DNA of 64,000 nt, from contig CALURV010000028.1 in assembly GCA_944323285.1 (NCBI GenBank), positions 1 to 64,000 of the forward strand, read 5' to 3'. The notes under the pieces are model-generated. The model had not been told where the DNA came from. It saw only the letters and a list, made by a program, of their open reading frames with translations, and made no database searches. The DNA is from Candidatus Gastranaerophilales bacterium. GTDB lineage: Bacteria > Cyanobacteriota > Vampirovibrionia > Gastranaerophilales > Gastranaerophilaceae. Numbering within the stretch: position 1 is the stretch's first letter; every line of letters starts with the position of its first letter. The translations under genes were made by a program, and so were the position numbers. Of this stretch, positions 18,023 to 26,144 are shown piece by piece.

Positions 18023-18997
18023 ATGTCAAATAGAAGAAATTATATAACAAAACAAATAAAAGGATATACACAGATATTATCATGTGTAATCTTTTTACGT
18101 TATTTCTTTTTCTTCTACTCTTTTTTGTCTTTCATCTTCTGGTTTTTAAACTGCTTTGAAGTAGATTGGCTATATTTGTTCAACTGGTTATTTATTATAC
18201 CTTATAAGATGGTAAACAAATTTTATGTTCCACAAGGAGTTAGTGCTGATTTTTCTCTTGCAATAATTGGTGGTATTTCACTATTTCTTGGTTTCATAGT
18301 TGATGTTACATCAAATAACCTTCAACAAAAATTATATGATTTAGAAGAAGAAGAAGAAAGACTAATAAAATTAACAAGAAATAAAGAACGTAAAAATTCA
18401 AGAGTAGCAGTTCCATCTTCAGTTGATATGAATACAACAGAAAAACTAGAAAATTCAAAACTTCTTTTTATAATTTCTCCTCACGTCAATAAAATAAAAA
18501 GGAAAAAGGAAGACTTAGAACTTACATTTCAAGATGTAGAAATATGGCGCCAAAGAGTTAATAAAAAATTATTAGACAATATCTTATATTCAAAACCAAT
18601 GCAAAAAGGGTATTATAGAAAAAATTTATTTCTTATATATAAAGAATTTAATTATGTTGATGATTTTATTTATTATATTAGACCAACTCTTGATTCTATA
18701 GTATTGGAATTTCGAAAATATGGAATTGCTGTAACATTTTGTTATGTCTTAAGTGCACTTGCTTTAATGCAAAATTTAGAAAAAGAATTAGATTGTATGG
18801 ATACTATATTATCTTTGAATTTTTTAAATGAAATAGTAGTAACAAACAGATTCAAAGTAACATATGATAATAAAGGGATTCAACAATATTCTATGATATT
18901 AAAAGGTGAATATAACCTTTCAAAAAACTTATCTATATCGAATAAACAGCCATTATATATACTTACAGATAAAAATAAAAGAGGAGAAGAATTATGA
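18023..18997 (+). CDS. Membrane protein with coiled-coil region, unknown function
   Basis: A 324-residue protein. Two hydrophobic stretches in the first 95 residues (about 18-62, which may be two helices, and 78-94) are followed by a charged segment (DLEEEEERLIKLTRNKERKN) and a mixed alpha/beta C-terminal domain near residues 150-324. A Cys-containing hydrophobic helix (AVTFCYVLSALALMQNLEKELD) lies near residue 240. I do not recognise the family. It is embedded between panC (8 bases) and dut (4-base overlap), so it belongs to the same transcript. Confidence 0.65.
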   Translation: MSNRRNYITKQIKGYTQILSCVIFLRYFFFFYSFLSFIFWFLNCFEVDWLYLFNWLFIIPYKMVNKFYVPQGVSADFSLAIIGGISLFLGFIVDVTSNNLQQKLYDLEEEEERLIKLTRNKERKNSRVAVPSSVDMNTTEKLENSKLLFIISPHVNKIKRKKEDLELTFQDVEIWRQRVNKKLLDNILYSKPMQKGYYRKNLFLIYKEFNYVDDFIYYIRPTLDSIVLEFRKYGIAVTFCYVLSALALMQNLEKELDCMDTILSLNFLNEIVVTNRFKVTYDNKGIQQYSMILKGEYNLSKNLSISNKQPLYILTDKNKRGEEL

Positions 18998-19428
18998 TAA
19001 TGAAGATAATAAGAATGGAACATAATAAACATTTACCGGAATATAAAACAGAAGGTTCGTCAGGTATGGATTTATATGCGGCAATAGAAAAACCAATAAC
19101 ATTAAAACCGTTAGAAAGAGTTCTTGTTCCAACAGGAATTAAAATAGAAATTCCGATAGAATATGAAGCACAAATAAGAGCCAGATCAGGTCTATCTGTA
19201 AAACATGGAATTACATTAATAAATGCAGTAGGAACAGTTGATGCTGATTATAGAGGAGAAGTTTGTGTAGGACTTGTAAATTTATCTAATGAAGAATATA
19301 CAATTAATCCTGAAGACAGAATTGCCCAAATGGTCATAGCACGTGTTGAGAAAGCACAAATTGAAGTAACTCAGGAACTAGCTGAATCTTCAAGAGGAAC
19401 AGGCGGTTTTGGTTCTACTGGATTTTAA
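18994..19428 (+). CDS. dut: dUTP diphosphatase
   Basis: It hydrolyses dUTP to dUMP, keeping uracil out of DNA and feeding dTMP synthesis. The five trimeric-dUTPase motifs are visible: SSGMDLYA, RSGLSVKHGI, GTVDADYRGEV, RIAQMVI and the C-terminal P-loop-like SRGTGGFGSTGF. Length (144) is standard. GAGGAG precedes the ATG at 18994; a second ATG two codons later is an alternative. Confidence 0.97.
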   Translation: MIMKIIRMEHNKHLPEYKTEGSSGMDLYAAIEKPITLKPLERVLVPTGIKIEIPIEYEAQIRARSGLSVKHGITLINAVGTVDADYRGEVCVGLVNLSNEEYTINPEDRIAQMVIARVEKAQIEVTQELAESSRGTGGFGSTGF

Positions 19429-19649
19429 CCAAACAAATGATATCCTGTTATAAAAGAACAAATCAAAAAAATTGCAGAAAGAACATAAGTAAAATGATTT
19501 AAACCTTTTTCTGCACTTTTTTGTGATGAAAATAAATTGGCAGCACCACCTATTGCCCCAAGACCATCGCCTTTTGGTGAATGTAACAATACCAATAATA
19601 TTAATAGAACAGCTGTTATTATTTGAATTATCCAAATTGTTGTTAGCAT
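19425..19649 (-). CDS. secG: Preprotein translocase subunit SecG
   Basis: A 74-residue protein with two membrane helices (residues 4-22 and 54-72) joined by LLHSPKGDGLGAIGGAANLFSS, the conserved SecG loop (Q-x-x-K-G-x-G-L-x-x-x-F/G). SecG assists SecYEG-mediated export in the inner membrane. It is convergent with dut, overlapping by 4 bases. Confidence 0.9.
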   Translation of the reverse strand: MLTTIWIIQIITAVLLILLVLLHSPKGDGLGAIGGAANLFSSQKSAEKGLNHFTYVLSAIFLICSFITGYHLFG

Positions 19650-19659
19650 TTTATTTCCC

Positions 19660-19986
19660 TTATTTATCTTTATTTACAGAGTCTAACATAAAAATAAGTT
19701 TTTGTGTAATGAAATCAAGATTTGTATCTTTTATTAAAATTTTTTTTAACTTTGATTTCTCGCCTGAAATTATTTGTAATTTTGATTTATTAACATCAAA
19801 AATTTTAGAGCAAAAAGATATTAATTCACTATTTGCTTTGCCTTCTATTGGCGGTGAAGAAATTTTTATTCTTACGTATTCTTCATTATAGTCAACTATT
19901 TTACTATAAGAAGAATTAGGAACTAATTTGACAAATAAAATCACTCCATCTTTTGTTTCTGATATAAAAGAGAATTTAACATCCAT
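19660..19986 (-). CDS. DUF167 (YggU-like) protein
   Basis: About 108 residues if translation starts at MDVKFSFISETKDG. The hydrophobic upstream extension of the reading frame is unlike the family and is probably untranslated. FVKLVPNSSYSKI, VRIKISSPPIEGKANSELISFCSKIF, and LQIISGEKSKLKKILI match the DUF167 pattern (V-x-P-x-A/S-x-x-x-x-I, PP-x-x-G-K-A-N). Its biochemical role is unknown. It is upstream of secG by 10 bases in the same direction. Confidence 0.8.
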   Translation of the reverse strand: MDVKFSFISETKDGVILFVKLVPNSSYSKIVDYNEEYVRIKISSPPIEGKANSELISFCSKIFDVNKSKLQIISGEKSKLKKILIKDTNLDFITQKLIFMLDSVNKDK

Positions 19987-20081
19987 AATAAAATAATTAT
20001 ACATCACATGAAGTAAGTATAATAAAATTACTGGAAAAAAAGGTAAATACATTGTAAAATTAAGACAAAAGCAAGGTATAT

Positions 20082-22289
20082 ATGGAACAAGAAAATATAT
20101 TTCGCGGACTAGAAAAAATATTAAGAGAACAAAATAGATCCGAAGAAGACATACAAGAAATATATAAAGCATTTAAATTTGCGCAGAAATTACATGATGG
20201 GCAGTACCGTGTTAGTGAAGAGCCATATATTATTCATCCTGTAGAAGTAGCCAAAATTTTAGCTACACTTAGAGTAGATAAACACACATTAATGGCAGCT
20301 CTATTACATGATACCATTGAAGATACAGGAATTACCCCGGAGCAAGTTGGCTCTGAATTTGGAGAAGATGTTTTAAATCTCGTTTTAGGTATAACAAAAC
20401 TTGATAAATTACAGTTCAAGTCAAAAGAAGAAAGACAAGCCGAAAATTTCCGCAGAATGTTTATCGCTATGGCAAAAGATGTTCGGGTTATTTTTCTTAA
20501 GTTAGCAGACAGACTTCATAATATGCGAACTCTAAACTATATGACCCCTGTTAAACAAGTAAGAATAGCTCAAGAAACTCTTGATATATTTGCACCATTA
20601 GCAAACAGATTAGGTATAGGGAAAATTAAAGCTGAACTTGAAGATTTATCTTTACGATATTTAAATCCAGAAAGATACTTTGAAATAGCTCAACTTGTCG
20701 CACAAAAAAAGGTTGAAAGAGAAAATACCGTAAAATTATTAATTGATGAAATTTCTGAGAGTTTAAAAAAGAATGAAATAAATGCAGAAATAACCGGTAG
20801 AGCAAAACACTATTACAGTATCTATAAAAAAATGCAAAGATTAAATGTTGCATTTAATGATTTATACGATATTACAGCTGTAAGAGTAATAGTTGATACC
20901 GAAAGACAATGTTATGAAGTTTTAGGAATAATTCATTCATTATTTAAACCTATCCCTGGCAGATTCAAAGATTATATAGCGATGCCAAAGGGAAATGGAT
21001 ATAAGTCATTGCATACATCTGTAATAGGTCCTAAGCAAAAACCGCTTGAAGTTCAAATTAGAACAAGAGAAATGCATAAAGTAGCAGAATATGGTATTGC
21101 CGCACACTGGAAATATAAAGAATCCGGTTCTATGAAAGCAGCTTCTGAAGACGATATAAAATTTTCTTGGATGCATCAGATGATTGAACTTGATAAAGAA
21201 ACTTCAAATGCTAATGAATTCGTTGAAAAAGTAAAATTAGATTTATTCGATAACCAGATTTTTGCATTTACCCCAATGGGTGATATTATTGATTTACCTT
21301 TAAATGCTACACCTATTGATTTTGCCTTTAGAATACATTCTGAGGTCGGTTATAAAACAACAGGTGCTTTAATAAATGGTAGAATTGCTCAATTAGATAC
21401 TAAATTAAATAACGGCGACATTGTTGAACTTTTTACGTCTAAAACAGGAACACCAAAACTTCACTGGTTAAAATTTTGTGTAACAAAACAAGCTCAATCT
21501 AAAATAAGACAGTGGTTTAAAAAACATAATAGGGAAGAACATATTGCTAATGGCAGAAATATGCTTGAACAAGAACTTACAAAAGCGGTATATGATGAAA
21601 ACATTAAGAATGGAAAACTTCTTGAAATAGCAAAAACATTAAATTATATATCTTTAGATGATTTACTGGCTGCTGTCGGAAATGGTGAAACAACTGTCAA
21701 TAAAGTTACAAGCAAAATAAAAAAACCTATAGAAGAAGAATCAAATCAATACATATCAACGAAAAAGAAAAGCCAATATAAAAATGAAATAGTAGGCTTA
21801 GAAGGAATGCTATACAGTTTTGCCAGATGCTGTTCTCCGGTACCAGGTGAACATATTGTAGGAGTCGTAACCAGAGGCAAAGGTGTTTCTATACATAGAA
21901 TAGATTGCCCTTCACTTGATAATGTTCCTGCTGAACGCTTAATGAAAATAAGTTGGAGAAATAATGAAACCCCAAATAAAACTTATGTTACTTCAATTAG
22001 AATTAATTGCGTAGATAAACTTGGTATGTTAAAAGATATTCTTATAAAAGCAGCTGATTGCGGTACAAATATCACTTACGCAAATGTTAAAACAAATTAT
22101 GCTAAAAAAGTAGGAATTATTGAACTTGGGGTTGAGGTAAACGGTATTGATAATTTAAATGCAGTAATTAATGCATTTCAATCACTTCCGGATGTCCATT
22201 CAGTAAAAAGGATTCAAATGAACACTAAAATAAAAGCAGCACCTGAATTAAAGCAAAAAACAAAAAGTAAAGCAAAAAAGAATAAGTAG
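20082..22289 (+). CDS. rel: Bifunctional (p)ppGpp synthetase/hydrolase
   Basis: A 735-residue RelA/SpoT homologue controlling the stringent response. Domains in order are the HD hydrolase (PYIIHPVEVAKILA, LLHDTIEDTG), synthetase (about 220-390, GRAKHYYSIYKKMQ, PGRFKDYIAMPKGNGYKSLHTSV), TGS (FAFTPMGDIIDLPLNATPIDFAF), zinc-finger/RIS region (FARCCSPVPGEHIVG) and a C-terminal ACT domain. The loop reads RFKD, the R-x-K-D form of bifunctional Rel/SpoT, not the E-F-D-D of RelA. HD residues appear intact, so both making and degrading ppGpp are expected. The Lys-rich tail is unremarkable. It is the only RSH protein in the window. Confidence 0.95.
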   Translation: MEQENIFRGLEKILREQNRSEEDIQEIYKAFKFAQKLHDGQYRVSEEPYIIHPVEVAKILATLRVDKHTLMAALLHDTIEDTGITPEQVGSEFGEDVLNLVLGITKLDKLQFKSKEERQAENFRRMFIAMAKDVRVIFLKLADRLHNMRTLNYMTPVKQVRIAQETLDIFAPLANRLGIGKIKAELEDLSLRYLNPERYFEIAQLVAQKKVERENTVKLLIDEISESLKKNEINAEITGRAKHYYSIYKKMQRLNVAFNDLYDITAVRVIVDTERQCYEVLGIIHSLFKPIPGRFKDYIAMPKGNGYKSLHTSVIGPKQKPLEVQIRTREMHKVAEYGIAAHWKYKESGSMKAASEDDIKFSWMHQMIELDKETSNANEFVEKVKLDLFDNQIFAFTPMGDIIDLPLNATPIDFAFRIHSEVGYKTTGALINGRIAQLDTKLNNGDIVELFTSKTGTPKLHWLKFCVTKQAQSKIRQWFKKHNREEHIANGRNMLEQELTKAVYDENIKNGKLLEIAKTLNYISLDDLLAAVGNGETTVNKVTSKIKKPIEEESNQYISTKKKSQYKNEIVGLEGMLYSFARCCSPVPGEHIVGVVTRGKGVSIHRIDCPSLDNVPAERLMKISWRNNETPNKTYVTSIRINCVDKLGMLKDILIKAADCGTNITYANVKTNYAKKVGIIELGVEVNGIDNLNAVINAFQSLPDVHSVKRIQMNTKIKAAPELKQKTKSKAKKNK

Positions 22290-22290
22290 A

Positions 22291-23163
22291 TTATTTTTTA
22301 AATAAGAGTTTTTCAAATTCAATTAAGGCATCCATACCAACAAGTTGCTCTAATGCGGCTCTATTTTCAAGAAATTCTAATTCTAATTTTGCTTTATTAT
22401 CCATAGCAGAACGGTAATAAGCATCTGCTACTAATAGTTGTTCTTGAGTTTCATAAATACCTGAATTATATCTTTCTTCCCTTGTTTTTAAATTTTCTTC
22501 AGCCATTTTAAGCAAATTTAATGCTGTCATATAATCAAAATATTGATCCACAACTCTTTTTTGAAGATTATCAACTTTAGTAACAAGTACAATCATATCA
22601 GCATCAGTAACTTTTGTGTATTTATAATTTAAATCTTTATCGTTAAAAGATAACTTATTTAACAATTGACCACCAACTAATGCCGCTGTTGCACTATATG
22701 GATCTCCCAAACCGGCACCAGCAATAGATGATACCGTAGATAAAGGTCTTATTATTTTTTTTACTATAGAATCATCCGGCTTATCAGCATCAGGATTAGC
22801 TAATTTATACAATGCAAATTTTATTGTTTCACTTCTTAATGCAGCCCCTGCCCATAATATCTGAACATGTTCAAGCATTGCTTCTTTTTCAACTGTTAAT
22901 AACTTAGAAATTTCATTAGATAAATCCTTTAAGGAACTATCAGCATAAGTTGAATTACGTATGAAATCTTTTTCGTATGCAGCAGTTTTTGATGTTACAT
23001 TATCAGTTAAATCAGTAATTTTATACTCTTTTTCTATATCATACGTAACACCAAGTCTATATGCGGGCTTTTTTGGTTCTTTTAAATTTACAAAAGTTTC
23101 TGAGGCTTGTACTATTGCACCTAGAAAAAATATTATTAATATTAATGATAATTTTTTTGTCAT
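22291..23163 (-). CDS. Secreted half-TolC-like helical protein, paralogue 1
   Basis: A 290-residue protein with a signal peptide (cleavage near VQA/SET). It shares segments with the gene immediately upstream: ILWAGAALRSETIKFALYKL versus LLWRATIDNNTLIKFTMNKL, and VTDADMIVLVTKVDNLQKRVVDQYFDYMTALNLLK versus a similar stretch. The helical part with RYNSGIYETQEQLLVADAYYRSAM recalls one repeat of TolC-family outer-membrane factors, which contain two. It could be a periplasmic helical-hairpin protein or a TolC-related envelope protein. Function is unknown. Its ATG overlaps the stop of the upstream paralogue (4 bases). Confidence 0.65.
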   Translation of the reverse strand: MTKKLSLILIIFFLGAIVQASETFVNLKEPKKPAYRLGVTYDIEKEYKITDLTDNVTSKTAAYEKDFIRNSTYADSSLKDLSNEISKLLTVEKEAMLEHVQILWAGAALRSETIKFALYKLANPDADKPDDSIVKKIIRPLSTVSSIAGAGLGDPYSATAALVGGQLLNKLSFNDKDLNYKYTKVTDADMIVLVTKVDNLQKRVVDQYFDYMTALNLLKMAEENLKTREERYNSGIYETQEQLLVADAYYRSAMDNKAKLELEFLENRAALEQLVGMDALIEFEKLLFKK

Positions 23164-24002
23164 TCTTTATTTAAACTTTCTGTATTAATTAATTGATTCT
23201 TTAGTGCATATTGAGAAAGAATTAAACTATCAACTGCTTTTTTCCCCGCAAGTCTTTCAAGAGCAAGATAATATTTTTTTGCATCTTGTTCTTGTTTATA
23301 CTCCTGCAATTGCATCTCTTCATACAACGCTGATGAAACAACAAGTTCTGTCATCGAGTTGTTCTTTAATGCTTCTGAATAGTTCTTATTATATAAAATT
23401 ATTCTTGAACGTGTATCTTTTAATTTATTTAAAGCCCCCTTATATTGATAATATGAAGAAATTATTTTTTCCTGCAATTCTTCTATGGTTCCTGCCAGTT
23501 GAATTAGCTCTGTATCAGTAATAGGCGTCGACTGCATTGTAGATGCTTCTTTATTAATAAAATTATTAGCCAACCTTCCTGCAGAAAATGAAGCAGATTG
23601 AAGCATTACATCAGATCCCATAAACATAGGAATAAAGCTTGCTCCATATATTAAAGAAGAAAGACTTTTTGCCATTATTGAAGAATGCAGCCTCCTTTGA
23701 GATTCAGGAGTATTTAATTTATTCATTGTGAATTTTATAAGCGTATTATTATCTATTGTTGCACGCCATAATAATTCTATATCTTTTACTTCCTCTTCTT
23801 TCTGCATTTTTATTAGTTCTTCAATTGCATCTTTGTCTTTCAATACAAGATTTTTTTCCTTTAATTCTTTATTTGTATTTAACTTTAATTCATTCTTTTC
23901 TACAGACTCTAACCTTATAATTTCAGCGGCAAAAACTTGAAAAGGAATGAACAACAACATTCCTAAAACTATTATTAAAACATTTTTAATTTGTTTTTGC
24001 AC
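23160..24002 (-). CDS. Secreted half-TolC-like helical protein, paralogue 2
   Basis: A 280-residue protein with a signal peptide (ends FQVFA/AEI). It is a diverged tandem duplicate of the next gene. Shared features are the long charged N-terminal helix, the LLWRATIDNNTLIKFTMNKL segment, a glycine/alanine-rich hydrophobic segment (LSSLIYGASFIPMFMG), and ITDTELIQLAGTIEELQEKIISSYYQYKGALNKL. The C-terminus (YYLALERLAGKKAVDSL) resembles the end of TolC-family repeats (A-L-x-x-L-x-G). I infer an envelope role only. Confidence 0.65.
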   Translation of the reverse strand: MQKQIKNVLIIVLGMLLFIPFQVFAAEIIRLESVEKNELKLNTNKELKEKNLVLKDKDAIEELIKMQKEEEVKDIELLWRATIDNNTLIKFTMNKLNTPESQRRLHSSIMAKSLSSLIYGASFIPMFMGSDVMLQSASFSAGRLANNFINKEASTMQSTPITDTELIQLAGTIEELQEKIISSYYQYKGALNKLKDTRSRIILYNKNYSEALKNNSMTELVVSSALYEEMQLQEYKQEQDAKKYYLALERLAGKKAVDSLILSQYALKNQLINTESLNKE

Positions 24003-24090
24003 TGGTATATCCCCTTACTTTTTTATATCACATAAATACTTCTCTTTCCATTTTTCAAGTATGTTTTTTAAAATAAGTTAAATCATAAAA

Positions 24091-25311
24091 TTAAAAAGGT
24101 CTAAATTTCATTTGACGTTTATGTTCCTGCTGTATAGCCTTTATCCCGGATTGTCCTAATGCAATTATTCCATTACCGAATTTATCTTCCAGAATATCTA
24201 TTGTACCTGAAAGCTTATTTATTTTTTCATTTTTAACATCATGAAATAATGATAATTGACTTTTTTCTTTATTTATCAAAGAATATACTAAAATTCCTGA
24301 AGAGCGATATACTATATTTTCATTGAATAATAAACTAAATAATTTTTTTATATATTTTTTTAAAATAATCTCTGAGTTTGTTGCATTATCAAGCTTTTCT
24401 TCTTGAACAAATACTTTAAAATCTTTGGTTCTAAGCATTACTGAAATAATAGAAGTAACTTGATTATTTTCTCTTAATTTCTTACATACATTATGAAGAT
24501 GCAGTTCAAGTTCAGTCATAATATATTCTTTATTACTCGAAAAATTTGGGAAAGCTCGCGTCCTTTGAATAGATTTTGGAAGTTCTTCTTCATTTACTAA
24601 TGGAATAATACATTGTCCTAACAATTCATATTTTAACTCTAGTCCTTTTTTACCAAATTTATACTTAAAAAACTCATCCTCTTTATTTAATATTTCATGA
24701 GCATAAAATATTCCAAAACTTCTTAGCGTTCTTGCAATATTTTTACCAACGCCCCAAATTTCCTCTAATTCTACCTTATATAATTCTTTATAAATATTCT
24801 CGTTATTAATAATATAAATACCTGAAGCATTTTTAGCTTTATGACTTGCTATCTTCGCCAATGTTTTTGAATAACTAAGTCCTATTGATACAGAAATACC
24901 AATTTTTTCTAAAATAGTTTTTCTAATTTGAGTAACAAAATCAAAATAAGAAACATTATTTTTTTTATCAATATTGGTTAAATCTATGAAGGCTTCATCT
25001 ATAGAATAAATATCAACAATGTCAGAATAGTTTAAAAGTAAATTCATCATTCTTCTTGAAATATCGTGATATAAAGAAAAATCAGCACTTATATAAACAA
25101 TATTACTATTAGGGAACTCTTTTTTTGCCATAAAATATGGCATTCCCATTCTAACTCCGATTTGTTTTGCTTCTCTTGAACGAGCAATAACACAGCCGTC
25201 ATTATTACTTAAAACACAAACGGGTTTATTTCTTAATGAAGGATTTATTAAAATTTCACAGCTTGCAAAAAAATTATCACCATCTATTAAAGCAATTTTT
25301 CTGTTATTCAT
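24091..25311 (-). CDS. umuC: Y-family translesion DNA polymerase (UmuC)
   Basis: A 406-residue error-prone polymerase that copies past damaged bases. Motifs are ALIDGDNFFASCE (first metal Asp), VCVLSNNDGCVIARSREAKQIGVRMG, DIVDIYSIDEAFIDLT (catalytic Asp-Glu) and SIGLSYSKTLAKIASHKAK. The C-terminal DUF4113-like end (SGTIDILEDKFGNGIIALGQSGI) is the UmuC type rather than DinB. It lies 81 bases downstream of lexA, with AAAGGAAA before its ATG, so it should be SOS-induced. No separate UmuD is visible. Confidence 0.93.
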   Translation of the reverse strand: MNNRKIALIDGDNFFASCEILINPSLRNKPVCVLSNNDGCVIARSREAKQIGVRMGMPYFMAKKEFPNSNIVYISADFSLYHDISRRMMNLLLNYSDIVDIYSIDEAFIDLTNIDKKNNVSYFDFVTQIRKTILEKIGISVSIGLSYSKTLAKIASHKAKNASGIYIINNENIYKELYKVELEEIWGVGKNIARTLRSFGIFYAHEILNKEDEFFKYKFGKKGLELKYELLGQCIIPLVNEEELPKSIQRTRAFPNFSSNKEYIMTELELHLHNVCKKLRENNQVTSIISVMLRTKDFKVFVQEEKLDNATNSEIILKKYIKKLFSLLFNENIVYRSSGILVYSLINKEKSQLSLFHDVKNEKINKLSGTIDILEDKFGNGIIALGQSGIKAIQQEHKRQMKFRPF

Positions 25312-25333
25312 ATATTTCCTTTTATGAAAAGAT

Positions 25334-25363
25334 GCGGGGATACAGGGAGGAACCTATCCCCGC
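25334..25363 (-). promoter_or_regulatory. GC-rich hairpin in the lexA-umuC leader
   Basis: A perfect 9-bp stem, GCGGGGATA and TATCCCCGC, closes a 12-base loop (GGTTCCTCCCTG on the minus strand) 22 bases before the umuC start. It is strikingly GC-rich against its surroundings. A T-tract is lacking, so it is a poor terminator. TTCCT in the loop could pair with AGGAA of the umuC ribosome-binding site, suggesting translational control (inference), or it may simply stabilise the mRNA. Confidence 0.55.
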
Positions 25364-25392
25364 AATAGAAGAATAAATATTTCTAAATAATA

Positions 25393-25968
25393 CTATAATT
25401 TTCTTACAATCCCTTGGGCTACACCAAAAATTATTAACTGTTCTTTTGGATATAAATTGGGATAATTTGAATTTGCAGGTTCTAACCAAACTTTAGAATT
25501 TTTATTTCTGTACGTTTTTAATGTATAACCCCCATCTATATAGGCTACTACTATATCTCCATTTTTTGCTGTATTTGTTTTTTTTATTATTACTTTATCT
25601 CCATCAAAAATTCCCAGCTCAATCATAGAATCACCTGATACATTAAAAATAAAAGTTGAAGGTTCATTTATATTAAATGTTTCATCTAAAGAAACTCTTT
25701 TTTCTATATAATCATCTGCAACCGAAGCAAAACCTGCTTTTACTGAAGATGAAAATAATACCGCTCCAAATAATTCTTTATTTATGTAAAACCTATTGTT
25801 TTTCTCCTGTATTAAATCTTCTTCTTTCAATTTATTGAAATACTGCCAAACAGAATTTTTATGTTTAAACCCAAAATCTTTTGCTATTATGTCAAAACTT
25901 GGTAAAACTTCTTTTCCATATAATTCTTTTAACTTTTCAAAGAATATTTTTTGTTTTTCTGTAAGCAT
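25393..25968 (-). CDS. lexA: SOS repressor LexA
   Basis: A 191-residue repressor. The N-terminal winged helix (residues 1-65, TEKQKIFFEKLKELYGKEVLPSF, FGFKHKNSVWQYFNKLKEEDLI) is LexA-like. Autocleavage would occur at Ala-Gly in SVKAGFASVADD. The serine is in VSGDSMIELGIFDGD and the lysine in YTLKTYRN, so the Ser-Lys dyad is complete. It co-transcribes with umuC. There is no ribosome-binding site; the predicted transcript starts at the ATG. The operator lies in its own promoter, indicating autorepression. Confidence 0.92.
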   Translation of the reverse strand: MLTEKQKIFFEKLKELYGKEVLPSFDIIAKDFGFKHKNSVWQYFNKLKEEDLIQEKNNRFYINKELFGAVLFSSSVKAGFASVADDYIEKRVSLDETFNINEPSTFIFNVSGDSMIELGIFDGDKVIIKKTNTAKNGDIVVAYIDGGYTLKTYRNKNSKVWLEPANSNYPNLYPKEQLIIFGVAQGIVRKL

Positions 25969-25974
25969 ATTTTT

Positions 25975-26003
25975 ATTATAGACATTTGTCTATAATATGT
26001 CAA
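25975..26003 (-). promoter_or_regulatory. lexA promoter with embedded SOS operator
   Basis: On the minus strand TTGACA (26003-25998) and TATAAT (25980-25975) are both perfect consensus, with a 17-base spacer. A palindrome TTATAGACA-AA-TGTCTATAA (25976-25995) covers the spacer and -10 box, which is where a repressor would block RNA polymerase. The expected start point, 7 bases after the -10 box, falls on the A of the lexA ATG at 25968. Confidence 0.9.
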
Positions 26004-26005
26004 GT

Positions 26006-26081
26006 GAATTTTTTCTCGGACAATTTTTAGTAACATTTTCAAAAGGTAATTATTTTGTTAGAGAGAATAAACATTTGTAAT
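26006..26081. repeat. Dispersed intergenic repeat, copy D (rearranged fragment)
   Basis: The minus strand carries TGTCCGAGAAAAAATTCAC (26022-26004), identical over 19 bases to the start of copy A at 2446-2464. On the plus strand, TTTTCAAAAGGTAATTATTTTGTTAGAGAGAATAA (from 26036) resembles the 3' half of copies A and B. The two parts are therefore in opposite orientation here. The rest, up to the next gene at 26145, shows nothing further. Confidence 0.55.
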
Positions 26082-26144
26082 ATTTCTTAACTTTTAGACA
26101 TAATTAGTCAATAATTATTTTTCATATATTTTCATTTATGCGCT

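Noticed and set aside
26094-26116. Second SOS box upstream of the multi-HTH gene
   Set aside because: TTAGACATAATTAGTCAATAA has one good half-site, but the other half does not match the lexA operator, and the spacing differs.
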